Below, piece by piece: positions 22,611 to 35,352 of a stretch of DNA of 64,000 nucleotides. The translations under genes were made by a program, and so were the position numbers. Below the pieces are notes generated by a model. It did no database searches. It had not been told where the DNA came from and saw nothing but the letters and a program-made list of their open reading frames with translations. Each line of letters opens with the position of its first letter. Position 1 is the first letter of the stretch. The DNA comes from Macrotrachela quadricornifera (Eukaryota > Rotifera > Eurotatoria > Philodinida > Philodinidae): positions 408,491 to 472,490 of the forward strand of contig JAJEKB010021111.1 of the NCBI GenBank assembly GCA_022393335.1, written 5' to 3'.

Positions 22611-22780
22611 TGTGTACTTTTTAAGCTTAAAGTGCATTGATGTGTCACTTGGTGGTCTATTGACGATTTCTTTACGATTGTTACTAGAAAATCACAATAA
22701 AATATACTATCAAAGAATTATTCTTTGTTGTTCTTTGTCATATCTACCGAATAAAAACGTTTATTTCATCTAATTAAAAT

Positions 22781-24404
22781 ATGAATTTATGGAACATCGC
22801 TAAACATCTTCTCCATTTGGCTCAAACTGAATATGGATCTGAAACTTCTGCAACAACTACCGATGAAATTTTTGCTGCAGAACGATTATTTGAAGTTTTC
22901 AAGGCATTTAAAGACAGTTACTTCAGTCAGCTGTACACTTATGACACTTTCGAATTCGACGATGAATATGACGAAATGACTGATACAGAAGAGAGCGATG
23001 ATGACGTCGATGATTACAATGAGAATGAACATTCTGATCTGAAAAATCATTTTACATTACAAGAAATGGAGCATATAGTTGAATGGGTTGACCAACATCC
23101 CAATGCTAGATTTGCAACTATTTCTCATTATTTTAAAAAGATCAAATCCATGAATTATATTCCAAGATTTAGAAAATATATTGAAAACAACAGCACAAGA
23201 TTGGAAAAATTAAAACAAATTAAAGAATTTATGTTTAATCAATTCTATCTGAAAAGAACCATGGAAAAAGAGGCGGTTCATGATGCTGATCTTGAAATCT
23301 ATGCAATTCAAAAAGCGAGAGAATTAGAGTGGGATAAATTCGTCGCAAGCAAATCATTTATCAATACTTTTAAAAGAGAAAATGGAATATCTTCGAGAAG
23401 GGTGAACAAAATTATTACTCGAACTAAATCAAATAGGAAAGTCTGCAGTTGGAATGGTAATTAAACTTTTATTTAGTCTTTAAACATGTTTTAATGTAAT
23501 ATATATATATATATATATTTATTTATTTCAGATGCTCAAAATTTGGATCGAAAGTGAAAGAAGCTTAATATCAAAGTATTCTTCTCATCAAATTATCAAC
23601 AGCCATCATTGTTCATTTCAACAGGAATACGTTTCTTCAAGAAGTCTTTCTTTTACTGGAGAAAGAACGACAGAAATAGCTGTTAAAAAGAAATATAACA
23701 CAACGCATTTTTACAGAGTTCAACCAGTTACATCAGCCGATGGTCATTTATTAGACAAATTTCTGCTTATTCTTCAAGAAAAAGAATTTGGTAAGAGAGT
23801 GCAAAAAGAGTTATTGGTACCAGCAAATGTTGTAGTCAGAGGTTTGAAATCAGGAAAAAGCAGTGGTGAAAAACATCATGCTTTTTAAAATGAAGTTCTA
23901 CGTCCTTTTGTTGGTAGAAAATTTCTTCTCTTCCTTGATTCTTGGAAAACGCAAGCTGATCTAACAAAATTTAGAGCAGTATTTCCTAATCAAGACAGTC
24001 ACCTACTGATCTTTCCCGAAGGATCCACTGGTTATATTCAACCACAAGATCTTTCTTTGTTTCGTTCAGGGCAATTTGTTCATGAAAAAATCGAACATTA
24101 TACTCATATCAATCAAACAGAAATAACTTTAAGTGATCACCAGTATTTCATCAACATGCATTATGTTATTCATAACCAATTATCAGCTTCACAATTTAAA
24201 AATCTCATTAAGAATGGATTTATACAGGCTCGAATAACAAATGAAACAATTGGACAGATTGAAAAACCAAAAGATGTTTGCTTCAAATTCTACAATCTAT
24301 ACTGTTCAATTAATAATTGCAATGAACGAACACTATTAATGTGTGCTTGGTGCAAAAAAACTCTTTGTTACTATCATCTGATTGAAGATCTACATCTGCA
24401 CTAG
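22781..24404 (+). pseudogene. DDE transposase of the 3.1-kb element (Tc1/mariner/pogo-like), inactive
   Basis: The first exon (22781-about 23456) gives some 225 residues with an acidic stretch (EYDEMTDTEESDDD) and a helix-turn-helix part (LQEMEHIVEWVDQHPNARFATISHYF ... NGISSRRVNKII). A 75-base gap with GTAATT...TTTCAG (23457-23531) looks like an intron, but joining it shifts the frame, so the junction is broken. The second part has FQQEYVSSRSLSFTGER, then TSADGHLL. A TAA at 23886 falls before KFLLFLDSWKTQ (second catalytic Asp block) and FPEGSTGYIQPQDLSLFR (third acidic block). Where relatives have N-x-D-Q before FxxE, this copy reads NSHHCSFQQE, so the first catalytic Asp appears replaced by His. 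It ends with a CxxC...CxWC-like cysteine cluster (CSINNC, CAWCKKTLC). It is dead through stop, frame and active-site loss. Confidence 0.75.
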
Positions 24405-24821
24405 TAGTACATTTGTTAAAATGGTATATTGTGTAATCTATCGTTTTCAGTTGAAATAAAATCGAAACTATTAGTGATTTAAAGATTTTGATTAATGCTA
24501 GTTCATCTTTCCTATAGTGATGCGATTTAATTTCTAGAAGTCATTGAAACTAATGTGATCTTGATACGATTGATAAATTTCAGAAAGAATCTCGAAGTCT
24601 ACTATTGAAATACTGAGGTGATTGCATAAAAAAATGAACGCAAATAATCCTAAGATACGTATATATCCTACTCGTGAGTACTGTAAAAATCAAATATCTC
24701 CCTTTGATCAAGCCAATGACCGCTAATATTTTAACCTTGTAAGTTTGACGGTGAGAGCTTTCTTTTGATGCAAAAATATCTGGTCTTTTCAACTTATAAT
24801 ACAAACACCTCCATTGTAAGT

Positions 24822-27363
24822 CACTTCATAAGTGGGAGGCTAACTAATAGACGTAGATGATCTATTGCTCACGAAATATTTCGGAAAGGAGCATAAAATT
24901 AATAAATTGAGATGCATCTACACTTTCCAGGTTAATTCAACATGCATGACGGACAGTAATTGATATAAATTCCATTACAAACATAGTTTAAAAACAATAA
25001 TAGTCAAAGGCTACAGTAGTATTCCATTCAGTTCGACAGAAGGTACTTTATCATAGAAAGTACGTAAAATAGGCTCGGTTTTTGAACTTTGCGTCTGAAG
25101 TTTTATTCTAAACCTCATAACCGTTCGTACACAGTCAGGCAAGATTTTCTTGGATTGTGAATGAAATCGTACTATTAGTTGCTGAATGAAACAGTCATAA
25201 ATAATGGAGCGACTGGTCATGAGTGGCGCCAACGAACGACTAGCCGCTCGTTGGAAAGGCTGCCATTCAAAACAAAAAGACATTTTGAGAAACTTACAAT
25301 GGTTCGCAGGAGTTATGGAATCTGGGAATGTGCTTCTTTTATAAACAAAGGGACATATTTGGAAGGTTTGGTACACAAAATGCAAAACTAAATCTCTATC
25401 ATCACACGTGATTTCTTTAATAAATTGTGCTTGTGTATTTTTTTTTATTTCCTTTAGTTTTTTGCTTCTCTTTTCGTTTGCGTTTTATGGTTTCCGATTG
25501 GAAGTGATCCTGTTAAAAATCTACTGATTCTCACGAATTGGGACCAATTTGGTTCAATCGTAACACAGTTACAAGATTAGTTTGAGAAGAAGATAGAATA
25601 AGTGTATTCACTAGTCGTAAGTGACGCATTGTAGAGATTCTGACAATGAATGCAACCTTCATTTACAAGGTTTACATAATCTCCTTTTGCGTACAACTTT
25701 TGACGAAGCCTAGGATATTTCTGGAAAGAAGTACGCCAACTGTAGCCCAAGCGACTAATGTAAGCACTTTGTTAATGGTCTATAAAAGTCAAAATTATTA
25801 TCTATGATAAAGAAAATGCGGATGGTTGATATTTTTCGAATTTGAAATTGATAGTCTTGCTTTTAGAAATCATGAAATGTGAAAAGTTTGTTCAGATTGA
25901 GTTGACTATAGCATCACATGTATTAATAAATTACCCGACAATGATTCTCAAAATAAATACAATGAATTCAGTCGAGGGTTAAGTGAGTCACCGTTGATGA
26001 GCGTTACTTGTTCATAAATGTGGCTGTTGACCCAAATGGTTAATAAATTAGTTCATAACTCAGCAAGCTCTACAAATTGACATTACTAGAATTTAAAAAG
26101 CAATTTATCAGTTCGTTATGCTCCCTTGTTAGGGTCATATTTAGTCCGACAAGTTGCATATAATATCATTCGAGACATGATTAAATTCTGCACCCAACAC
26201 AACCTTCTAGGGGCCGAGCACGAATCATTGAGCAGATGTTATGTCAAAATACCGGCCAAAACTCTTTAAAAATCCAATAGTTTGGGTTAAATTCCTATTT
26301 GTCGAGCAATCACCAATCTTGAATATAAGACTATTGTCACAGAGGGCATTCTCTGTACAATTGGTCGCACGAGGATGAAACTTTTCTGATAAACAGATTA
26401 ATTTTTATTCAACAAAAGATTCCTTTTTATAGTACATTAAAATAAATGATCACACAATGGAAGAAAAGAAAACACATAAAGAATTTGAGACAAGACAAAG
26501 ACGAGCAGAACGTACTTTCCTCCTGCTTATGAAACTTAAACAAAGACAAGAAGGAGATTAATGGACACATATCCTTCTTGAAATTACGTTAATACTAAAG
26601 AAGAAGATGACGTCATGTATTTTCTTCTTGATTGCATAAGAATAAACTAGATGACATCTCGATTTTGTCGAGAATGCAAACTCAGATGCGAAGCAATTTT
26701 TTGAAATCTCGATTAACGATATTCATTAGTTACTTAATTATCTTTCTTTTTTATTATCCATCATCAGCTGCACTTTCAGCTGTGAAACGGCAGTGATGTT
26801 AGAGTGGCGCCTAACGTTTCTTTCGTTTTAATTATATGAAAACGAAAACAAACTAGAGTTTGAAGAAAATCGCCTTTTTTTGACGCTTCCCGTGAACAAG
26901 CTAAAGTCTTTATTTACAAACGGATTTCGGCTGATATAAATTTGATCTTCATATTTTCATACGGCGTTTCAATCATAATTTTCTGACCTTCGGTTTCCAA
27001 GATCATAACTGCGTCACAATATAGATGCTTCGCATCTTAAAAAAAGAAAAAAAATCGGTAAGAAAGAATGTGAAAATTTAATAATCTCACAGTCACAGAA
27101 AAGAAAAAAAAGGATTGATTTAGCGGATCAATATCGAATAGAGAGAAGAGAAAAGGACGTACGCACATATGCACACGCGTACACATAGACACATACGATC
27201 ACACGCTCACCAACTGATACAGAAAGAGAAGGATTACATGTGTATGGGGATTGTTAGAGTGCTCTCTAACAACTATTCAGTCCAGAATCAAATTGTCTAC
27301 CCAACACAATCTTTTACAGATCCAGCACCGATCACTGCGTGATTTTTAGGGATAGATATTATA
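24822..27363. other. no gene recognised
   Basis: 2.5 kb of non-coding DNA. Overlapping frames at 25011-25391 on both strands have no recognisable motif. 26840-27240 has A-rich tracts. CCCAACACAA(C/T)CTT recurs at about 26197 and 27301, hinting at fragments of one repeat. Confidence 0.45.
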
Positions 27364-27938
27364 GTCGGCTTTTTAAAAAATGCCAGTCATCATTTTTAGA
27401 ATAACTCTTTATTATTGATAGCTATCGAGTTCGGGTTTCAGCCATTTGATAAAACGGCACGGATGGCATCTATCTATTTGAGATTCATTTGAGTCAAAGA
27501 AGTTGTCTCTGGTAGATACTCAATTAATATTTTTTTGGTACCAATTTTCATTAGTTTTCACAGATACCTGTCTTTAAATTATACCAAAATGTAGCCTGGA
27601 TGGTATTCAATCGGTGATAAATTTTTCAACCTTTTCTGTTATTACCTCGAATACAATAGCTCGTTGGAATCCTAAGAATTTCACTCAAAAGCGATGCCTT
27701 CCAAGCTACATTTTGGTACAATATGAGCCTAAGTCACTATGAAAACTAATGAAAATCGGTAATAAAAAAACTATCAATTAAACATCTTCCAGAAAAAAAC
27801 TTCTTTGATCCAAATGAATTTTTTTATAGATTGATACCACCTGCGCCGTTCGATCGAATGGCTAGAACCCGAGATCGATATCTATCAACAGTAAAGAGTT
27901 ATTCAAAAAGTGGCGGCTGGCAATTTAAAAAAACCGAC
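27364..27938. repeat. foldback element
   Basis: GTCGGCTTTTTAAAAAATGCCAG at the left is mirrored by CTGGCAATTTAAAAAAACCGAC at the right. The arms extend about 230 bases, through AGAATAACTCTTTA, TCGAGTTCGGGTTTCAGCCAT and CCAATTTTCATTAGTTTTCA. The central loop is about 110 bases, bracketed by opposing TACCAAAATGTAGC phrases. Non-coding. Confidence 0.75.
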
Positions 27939-28246
27939 AATAGAATCCACTGATAATTTTAGTCAAGCCATTGTTTCGTGTGGGTTTATTTTTGTTATTA
28001 CACACAAAAACGAAATATGACACATTTTTCTCCTTTTCTTTTCTCCGTTTGCAATAACATTCCCTGCTTCTTCTCTATAAAAGCAGCTTGTCATCAAGAG
28101 TAAATGCGTCATTTCTACTCCCATTCAATCACACGTAAGTATTCACTTCAAAAAAGCTAAACATGAAATTTCAAAGAAAATAAGTTAGCTGCACTTATTG
28201 ACGAAGTTCCGCTTCTCCATTGACTGCAACTAGTTGAAAAGAACAA

Positions 28247-29486
28247 AATCTACGAGGAAACATCCTCAGGTGCACCTAACCCCGATTTCAAAAAATTTAT
28301 GTTCACAGATGCATTATAATGCCCCAGTCAAAATCTTAAGAGTTCGGGTTTCTATTGAGATATGGCAAAATGATCAACTATCCAATACATCTATTTCCAA
28401 AAGACCCCTGCGGGAGAGGTCAGGTACGAAAAAATTGTATTTTTCAATTTTGGTCTAAAACTTCACGTATACAAAGGTCTCAACTAGACTAGCTTGTGTA
28501 GAAAAATATAGAAGTTTTGAAAAAAGTTTCGTCGAGATATAGAATTTTCAAATTTCAAGTCTTTCTCTATAGATAGTGTATATAACATTTATTTTTTGAA
28601 AGCTTCATATCTCAGCGAGACTTCGTTCAAAGCTTCTAAATTTTTCTACACTGTAAGTCCACTACTCATGTAAAAAAAACGACAAAATATCTGATTATAA
28701 TCGATTTTTGTTTGATGAATAATCGATTATTTTGTTTTTAATCCATTATAATCAGGATAGTGGAAAAATGAATAAGTACCAATTAATGTCATCTCATGAA
28801 GTGTGGCAGAGGCTGGTCTAGCATTGTACTACCTATTTGTCGACGCAAGGAATCTAAAATAACAATTAAGAACTACGATTTCTAAGTCAAAACTCAAGAA
28901 AAAAGCACTTTTCAGCTGTCAGGATTAAAATCGATTATAATCAGATTTTTTGTCGTTTTTTTTTACATGGGCAACTTCGTGTGCGGAAGAAAAATTGGCT
29001 CTATTTTCCTTTATTTGTGAAAAGAAAAGTAAAGAAAAGAATGATTCGAGAGAAAAAAACATGCACCCTCCAATATAACAGAATGAATAATAATCTCTTG
29101 AAAACGAACGTACAGATATAAAGACGAGAGCGAGCAAAAACGAAAGAATGTTATTTGCATAACATTCTTTCAAAACACATGAAGCTATACTAAGAAGAAA
29201 CTGATTCAGCGTACATATTATGTGCGTTAACATATACCAGCTAATCTAGTTGAGATCTTCGTATACGTGGAACTTGAGACCAAAATTGAAAAATACAATT
29301 TTTTCGTACCTGGCCTCTCCCATAGGGATTTTTTGGAAATAGATGTATTGGAAAGTTGGTAATATCGCCACATCTCAATAGGAAGTCGAACTCTTTTATG
29401 ACTTAGACTAGGGCACTATGGAGTATCTGTCGACACAAATTCATTGAAACCGGGGAAAAGTGGGCACCTGGGGTTGTTTCATCGTT
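28247..29486. repeat. foldback element with a nested foldback
   Basis: Outer arms are about 28247-28490 and 29240-29486. Mirrored phrases include AGGTGCACCTAACCCC / GGGCACCTGGGGTT, AAAATTGTATTTTTCAATTTTGGTCT / AGACCAAAATTGAAAAATACAATTTT (given here in part) and TCTCAACTAGA. The 750-base loop contains a second, independent inverted repeat (28672-28970). Frames inside are palindrome by-products. Confidence 0.7.
28672..28970. mobile_element. nested MITE
   Basis: CATGTAAAAAAAACGACAAA at the left is mirrored by TTTGTCGTTTTTTTTTACATG at the right, and both continue into CTGATTATAATCGATTTT. The pair sits within the loop of the larger foldback, so it was inserted later. Confidence 0.65.
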
Positions 29487-29528
29487 AGTGGGTACAGCAA
29501 GGTACAGTGGGATAAATTCGCTAACTAA

Positions 29529-29972
29529 GGGTGTCAGTTTCGAGTTCCGTTCCTAAAAACCTGGAACTCGTTCCAAGTTCCAAATTCCTAGGAATAAAAA
29601 ACCACTTGACAATTCATTTTTGCATGTTTTTCAACAGGCTGAAATCTTTAGACATTGTTTCTTTCGTTTTGAAGTAAATCGCTATGGGTTCCCGGATTCT
29701 TATGAACGGAAACAGGCACCTAGTTCCTAGGAATGAGAAAGCATATTAAAAATTGCTAAAAACATAAGTTTAGACAAGGTTCTTACTTCTTGGGAACCTG
29801 GAACCCAGGAGCACATATTGAATTGCTGAACATGAAAGCAAAAATATGTCTAAAGACTCCAGTGTATTCAAAAACATGCAGAAATGAATTGTCTAATAGG
29901 TGCCTGTTCCAAGGAATCCAGAACTCAGTGTAAGTTCCGCCTTTCTAGAAACGGAACCTGAAACTGACACCC
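29529..29972. mobile_element. MITE with GGGTGTCAGTTTC termini
   Basis: GGGTGTCAGTTTCGAGTTCCG at the left is mirrored by GGAACCTGAAACTGACACCC at the right. Inner GGAACC/CCTAGG-like words recur in both orientations. The termini look hAT-like but I see no clean 8-base duplication. Confidence 0.6.
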
Positions 29973-31539
29973 AAATCAAGACCCATCGATCAAAATAGTT
30001 ATTTTCAGGGTTTTTCGTAATATGCTTGTAGAAAATCGAAGATTCAATAGTTTTTAAAGCGGCTTGCGCCAATATTCATACAACTCTTTTTTCTACTATA
30101 CATCTTAAATTGAGCGAAATCTAACGATTTCGATTGAGCAAGTTTTCTGTGTTCACCATCGCGGCTTATATAGATTTGCTCATAAAAACCATGTAGTCGT
30201 GGCCTTTTTCAAAAAAATTGAAGAACCCAAGCCACTTTTTTTTAAGATATTTTGACATCAGAAGATGAAGTTTCTTACGAAGTATCTCTTGATATTATTG
30301 GATTTTCTTGGAGACCTCGTTGGATAGCCCTTTATTTGCTCTATCCGAAACCATAAAAAAATTTCTGCGGCAGTTGGTATTAGTAGAGAAATGCAGTCAT
30401 GTATTCAAAAGAAGAACGAGAAAATACGCGAAAAACCTTGTATGGTCGGTCTAATTTTGTGTCTAGGATTCCTTTATAATGAAGGTTGAATAGATGTTCA
30501 TATATACGGTGTCGTAGAGTGAAATTTGCTCTTTCAAATGCACTGTGACTTGAAAAGACTGCGACGAGTTAAAATGAAGAAAATATCCAAATACTGACTA
30601 ACTCAATTTAGTATCAAAAAAAAATTTTTTCGAAAGACATAATGGACTCTCGATCGTTATTTGCTTCATAACATTTCAAGGGTAAGCTACAATGAGCTAA
30701 AAATTTGGATTCAGAGGTTTTTTATGATACTCTTTCGTATTCACTGAAAAAAAGAATATAAGGATCAACATTTTTAGGAGTATGATCTTATTCACTAATG
30801 TTTGATATTGTCGTGGACCGTCTCTTAAGAATCACCAAGTACCAACCTTAGATAGTCCTGAAAACGGTTCAAGTATCATCATTAGATAGTCTACAAAAAC
30901 TTACAAGGCTTTGACGAGCGTATTTGACTCACTTCCTACGACCTTTTTCTGAAGAGTTTCTGAAGTTAGTAGATCCTTTAAGGACATATAACAGCTCATA
31001 TATCCTGAAAAGTTTATGAAAGTGCAACCTATAAAATATCCTTCCTAGGGTTTATTATTCTACGCTTATTTTTTACAGTGTTCGCGAAGGTTACAATCGG
31101 TAATAGTACGTGAGAGGCCGGGCTAAGGGTTTCTTAGTGACTGACTTAGATTTTTTAAGTTTTTGCTCAATTTTTTCAAAAACTGATTATAAAAGGGTTT
31201 CTTCGTAAACAACACAATTTCTATTGTTGTCGAAGACTATTTCCATGAAGAATGTGCATTAGATCATTGTATTAAGTGAAAATTCATTATCGTATGTTTA
31301 GTACAGTTTATTGAGGAAGCTTCTATTAGAAGTGTATTTTTCGAGAAAAACTCGATTTGGAGATTTATACATATTCGGACAGTCCTTGTAACGGACTATG
31401 AGGAAACATAATTATTTTTGCCAAAACATGGAGGACCGGACCATTTCCCTACTACAGAGAGAAATAGCTCCACTTTTAGGAGAAATGCTTTAACTTCCAA
31501 AAGTCAAGCAGAATCTCTTTTTTGAAATAAAGGCTGAGG
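29973..31539. other. no gene recognised
   Basis: No open frame of note on either strand over 1.5 kb. AT-rich, without an obvious repeat. Confidence 0.45.
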
Positions 31540-31990
31540 CGTTTTCTAAGCAGAAATTGTTTATCCGTATCTTTCCTTTTAAGGAGAAAGAGATATAAAA
31601 TAAAGAGAAGTGAGTAACTTTTATTTACTTTTTATTTTTATTTTAAGAGATATTTTAAGGAGAAATTGTCGTTCCCTACCCCTACTTATAAGGAGAAATA
31701 GAAAGAAAGTAAAGAGAAATCAATAATGTTTATTTTATTCTACTTTCCATCTTTAGAGGAGTTTTAAGTAGAAATGGAAGTTTTCTATCGGAAACGGTTG
31801 TATTTGAAGCAGAAATACTTCATTCATGTCTCTGCTTTTAAAGTGAAATAGAAATAAAATAGAGAGAAATCGCAAATTTTTGATTGTATTGCCTTTCATA
31901 TTGAGGGAGTTGTACGTAGAAAATGTTTACCCAGACCGCATTTATGCGTAGAAATGGAAATAAAATAGATTGAGCAGAAATCGATTTTTA
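31540..31990. repeat. ~125-bp tandem repeat, about 4 copies
   Basis: Diverged units share TTTTAAGGAGAAATAG(A)AA, TAAAATA(A)AGAGAAATC and a TTATTTTA...CTTT block. The later copies have drifted most. The array is flanked by related single words, e.g. TTTAGGAGAAATG at 31478. Confidence 0.55.
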
Positions 31991-32955
31991 CCTGTGGAAA
32001 TGTATTAAATATCAAGTGAAATTATTTATAGAATTGCCCGTAAATAAACTGAAATGGAAGAGATTGAAAAAGAAATTAAAAATTTTTTTTCTAAAGGAGG
32101 TTGAATGTTTATTTCAGTAGATTTGTAGATGATTGTTGATAAGGGATGTTTTGTAGAATACACTTTGTTTCTGTTACGTATGCTTAAGTACGCTAATGGA
32201 ATAAGCAAAGTTAATCATGTTCTATGATTCGAATGTAGATACAATAAATAGTGTCCTTGTCTATTATGCAGCTGGAAACTAATAAGAAAGAAAAATTTAT
32301 TTACTCCATTTGAAACATGGAACTATTATTAGAAAATAATGGTAGTATCATATTTATTAAATGATATGAGTTACTTTGTGGACAAAGGTACATAGTACAA
32401 CAGTTTCGCTTTGAAAAAAGAATCATTTCCCATTGCAAGGAAAACCATTTCATTGAAAATTTAAGTATATGCGAAATATCATACAATAGATTCTATGTCT
32501 ACACGTATGTATATTTTTCTTCCTTTCTATTTCTCTTTAATGTGTATGATTTTTTGTGGGGTGAAGCATTTCTCCATAAACGGGAACAATTTCCCCAACG
32601 ACTGGGTACAGTTGTCCACTGCTGTAGAAAACGGATGGAGCTAGATCGTAATGGTGTCTGATTTTGAATTTCACTTTTGTTGAAATAAAAATCATGGTTG
32701 TTTTATCTTGATGAGTGACCTTTTTTGGCTACACGCTTAAAAATTTTCGGAAAAAGAGCATTTTAAAAATTAACAAAGAAAAATTCAAAAATCGGATCCT
32801 GTTAAGTTCTAATCCTATGGACACTCTACAGGCTAAAATCTATATCGACATGTTTAGCTAATAATATCATGCTGAAATCCTTGCCAATGTAAAGGATATT
32901 TTTGACTGATGAATTGCCTACAACTTGTGCATATCTTTGAGACTTATGAGAGATA
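31991..32955. other. no gene recognised
   Basis: Spacer with two short chance frames on the minus strand (32026-32208 and 32301-32486), neither with a motif. Confidence 0.4.
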
Positions 32956-33286
32956 CAAGAGGAAAACAGCAGACTTGAAGTAGGGAAGTACAATAAAATA
33001 CAAAAGTAGCTGAAGATAGCTTAAAGTAGCCCAAATTAGCTTAAAATAGTTCAAAGTACTTTAAAGTATAAAGAAATACCTACAATTACGCCCAAGTACT
33101 TCAAAGTGTTCCGTTTTGGAAAAAAATTCACAAAAATAGAACACTTTTGTTCTGTTTTTCGGACATCATTCTCATAGCAGAACGATTTTGTTCCCTTTTT
33201 GAAACTTAACGTAGTCAAAGTAGCCTAACGTACTTCAAAGTAAGATAACGTACTTCAAGTTCAAAATTGTTGCTGTTTCCCTCTTG
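32956..33286. mobile_element. MITE with GTA/AAGTAC-rich body
   Basis: CAAGAGGAAAACAGCA at the left is mirrored by TGCTGTTTCCCTCTTG at the right. The body is a loose tandem array of AAAGTAGC / AAAGTACTTC words in both orientations. Non-coding. Confidence 0.6.
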
Positions 33287-33766
33287 CGTTTATAGTAGAT
33301 ACTTCGCACTAATTTAAGAGATAGCGAAGTGCCTATGAGGTAAGAAGCAGATTAAGTGTACAGTTCATCAATGATGTTCATATCTGATGAACATTTGATC
33401 AGTGTATATCGGAGTCCAAATCGAACCGACTTTTATTGACTCGAGTTCGGTTCGTTTTCGGGCTCTGGTGTCAACTAGACTAACGAAAGAGTACGTCGAA
33501 AAATCTTTATAAATCAAAGGATAATTTAATATACTTAGTTGTTCTTAAAGTTGGTTTTTCATGTTAGACGCCTCTTAGCTCAGTAGAATGGACCGTCGTT
33601 TTTCCTCTCATCTGATACAAAAGAAGTTTTTTTGACACTTTTTGTAAGAAAATAAGGTATCTACAATACTAATTTTTTACTGCCCTAAGTAAATAACAAA
33701 ATAACAGAGGATGAAGATAATAATAACAATAATAATGTGCTAAGGAATATACTTATTTATTTTTAG

Positions 33767-35279
33767 TATCGTCACAATACTCATTTACCTGGTAAACTGT
33801 TGAAAATGACGTCAAGTGTAACACCAAGCGAGTTTTATCTGGCTTGCCGTAATAATGATATCAATAAAGTACTAGAACTTTTACCTAGAATGAGCCTTTC
33901 TGAAATTAACAAGATAGAGCCAAATAATAGCACTGCACTGCACGCAGCAACTTACTATGGACATAAAGAAATTGTAAATATCCTTCTTGAACATGGAGCA
34001 TCACGTTCGATCTGTAATGGCTATGGATGCATGCCGTACGATGAAGCATCAACATCAGAAATCAAACAATTGTTCAAGCGACGAGCTGCCAGTAATCGTT
34101 TTACTGCTGAAGCTGGTGTCACTGAATGGATTTGCTTTGTAAGTCTTTTGGAAAGCACGATTTGAAAAATGTGAAAACGTACAGAACACCCATGTAACTG
34201 AAACATTAACACAATGACATCTTTTATGATGAAACCGACATAAGAAACGATGTTTTTTATTTTTGTGAAACATGATCTAAAAGAGAGTGTTGAGATTTTT
34301 AGGGGTAAAAATTGGGACCCACCCCTCCCCCTCTTCATCAGACTCGATGACCTTTGTCACAGACCGTCACCGACAGCGAAAACAGTTATATCATGTTTCA
34401 CATTTTAATCCCGTGGAGATTACGCTAACATCTTTCTTAACTTGATTCTGCTTTATTTTTTAGACAGACTCACAGGCGTACCATAACAGTGTTTTTAGTG
34501 CAGTTATGGAGAAAAGCCCATTGGATAATTGGCGTATTGACTGGATCAAAGAGTTTTACGTTGATAAAGACATGTCTGACATCGAGGGATTAGACATAAT
34601 ACGAGAATTTTATAGATTAGCTCGTGATGATCCTATTTACCTTATCAAGGCCTATACTGCTCAGACTGATTATTACCGCTTGTTAAATCAACACTTGGCT
34701 ATTACTAATCGCACTCCAGACAATCGTTCAGTTGACGAAGAAGGAAGTCGATGGTATCGACTTCGAGATCTTGTTGGTATTATTGCCTCACATGACAATA
34801 TGAAACCATTTATCTTCAGAGGAACCGTTTTTCGTGGCATGCGTCTGACATCGGAAGAATTATCGGTGTATGAAAGAGCGTTAAAAAAACAAAATCAGAA
34901 GGTTTCTTTGGACCCGAATATAAATACACCGATCCTATATGTTGTTAACAAATCTTTCTTATCCACATCAAAAGATTATGATACGGCTAAATCATTTGCT
35001 TTCGATGGCATTCAACGACGCGCACAATCTGGTGATTTAGTCAAAACTCCAACTGTTTGCACCTATCATATAGAGAGTGATGATCGTATAGCTCTAGATA
35101 TTGAAAGTATCTCTGAATATCCGTATGAATGTGAAGTACTTATTTTGCCAGGCCAAACATTTGAAGTGGAATCAGTTAACAAAAACATTCCTACGCCAGA
35201 TGGCTTAATGAACGAAATTATCTTAAAAGAACATATTAAAACCAAGTTGAATGAGGAGCTCTATAGTGATTTCCATTAA
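33767..35279 (+). CDS. ankyrin-repeat mono-ADP-ribosyltransferase (R-S-E class)
   Basis: From ATG at 33806 the spliced product has 382 residues: exon 33806-34138, intron 34139-34463 (GTAAGT...TTTTTTAG, phase 0), exon 34464-35279. Residues ~10-90 hold about two ankyrin repeats (STALHAATYYGHKEIVNILLEHGAS). Residues ~125-380 form an arginine-type ADP-ribosyltransferase domain. Arg235 lies in TVFRGMRL (NAD-binding Arg), Ser-Thr-Ser at 278-280 in FLSTSKDYD, and Glu333-Cys-Glu335 in ECEVLILPG supplies the ExE catalytic pair. All key residues are intact, so transfer of ADP-ribose from NAD to a protein arginine is plausible. No signal peptide is visible, suggesting an intracellular enzyme. A good acceptor (TTATTTTTAG at 33766) opens a frame of 13 further residues before the ATG without a stop, so an upstream coding exon is possible. 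ART genes of this kind are greatly expanded in bdelloids; the target is unknown. Confidence 0.82.
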
Positions 35280-35352
35280 TTATATTGTAATATTGTCTGA
35301 TTCTAATGAGATAAATAAATAGAGACAATGTTCTTAATTCAAACGATTTTTC

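Larger units (their letters stand above)
21687..24821. mobile_element. 3.1-kb DNA transposon with ~285-bp TIRs, family A
   Basis: Bases 21687-21974 and 24537-24821 are near-identical inverted copies beginning ACTTACAATGGAGGTGTTTGTA; both contain GAAAGCTCTCACCG and CAATGACTTCT. The interior carries a spliced transposase relic (22781-24404) on the plus strand and an inserted MITE (22029-22610). Target-site duplication could not be fixed because the termini can be extended one or two bases either way. The related short elements at 650-1376 and 4500-5143 keep the same terminus, so this is their likely parent family. Confidence 0.8.

Noticed and set aside
25011..25391. Opposed frames of 124 and 70 codons
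   Set aside because: No recognisable domain on either strand and no splice signals that extend them.
33547..33620. GCCTCTTAGCTCAGTAGAATGG looks like the start of a tRNA
   Set aside because: Box A-like only; no anticodon stem, no T-arm and no acceptor match downstream.
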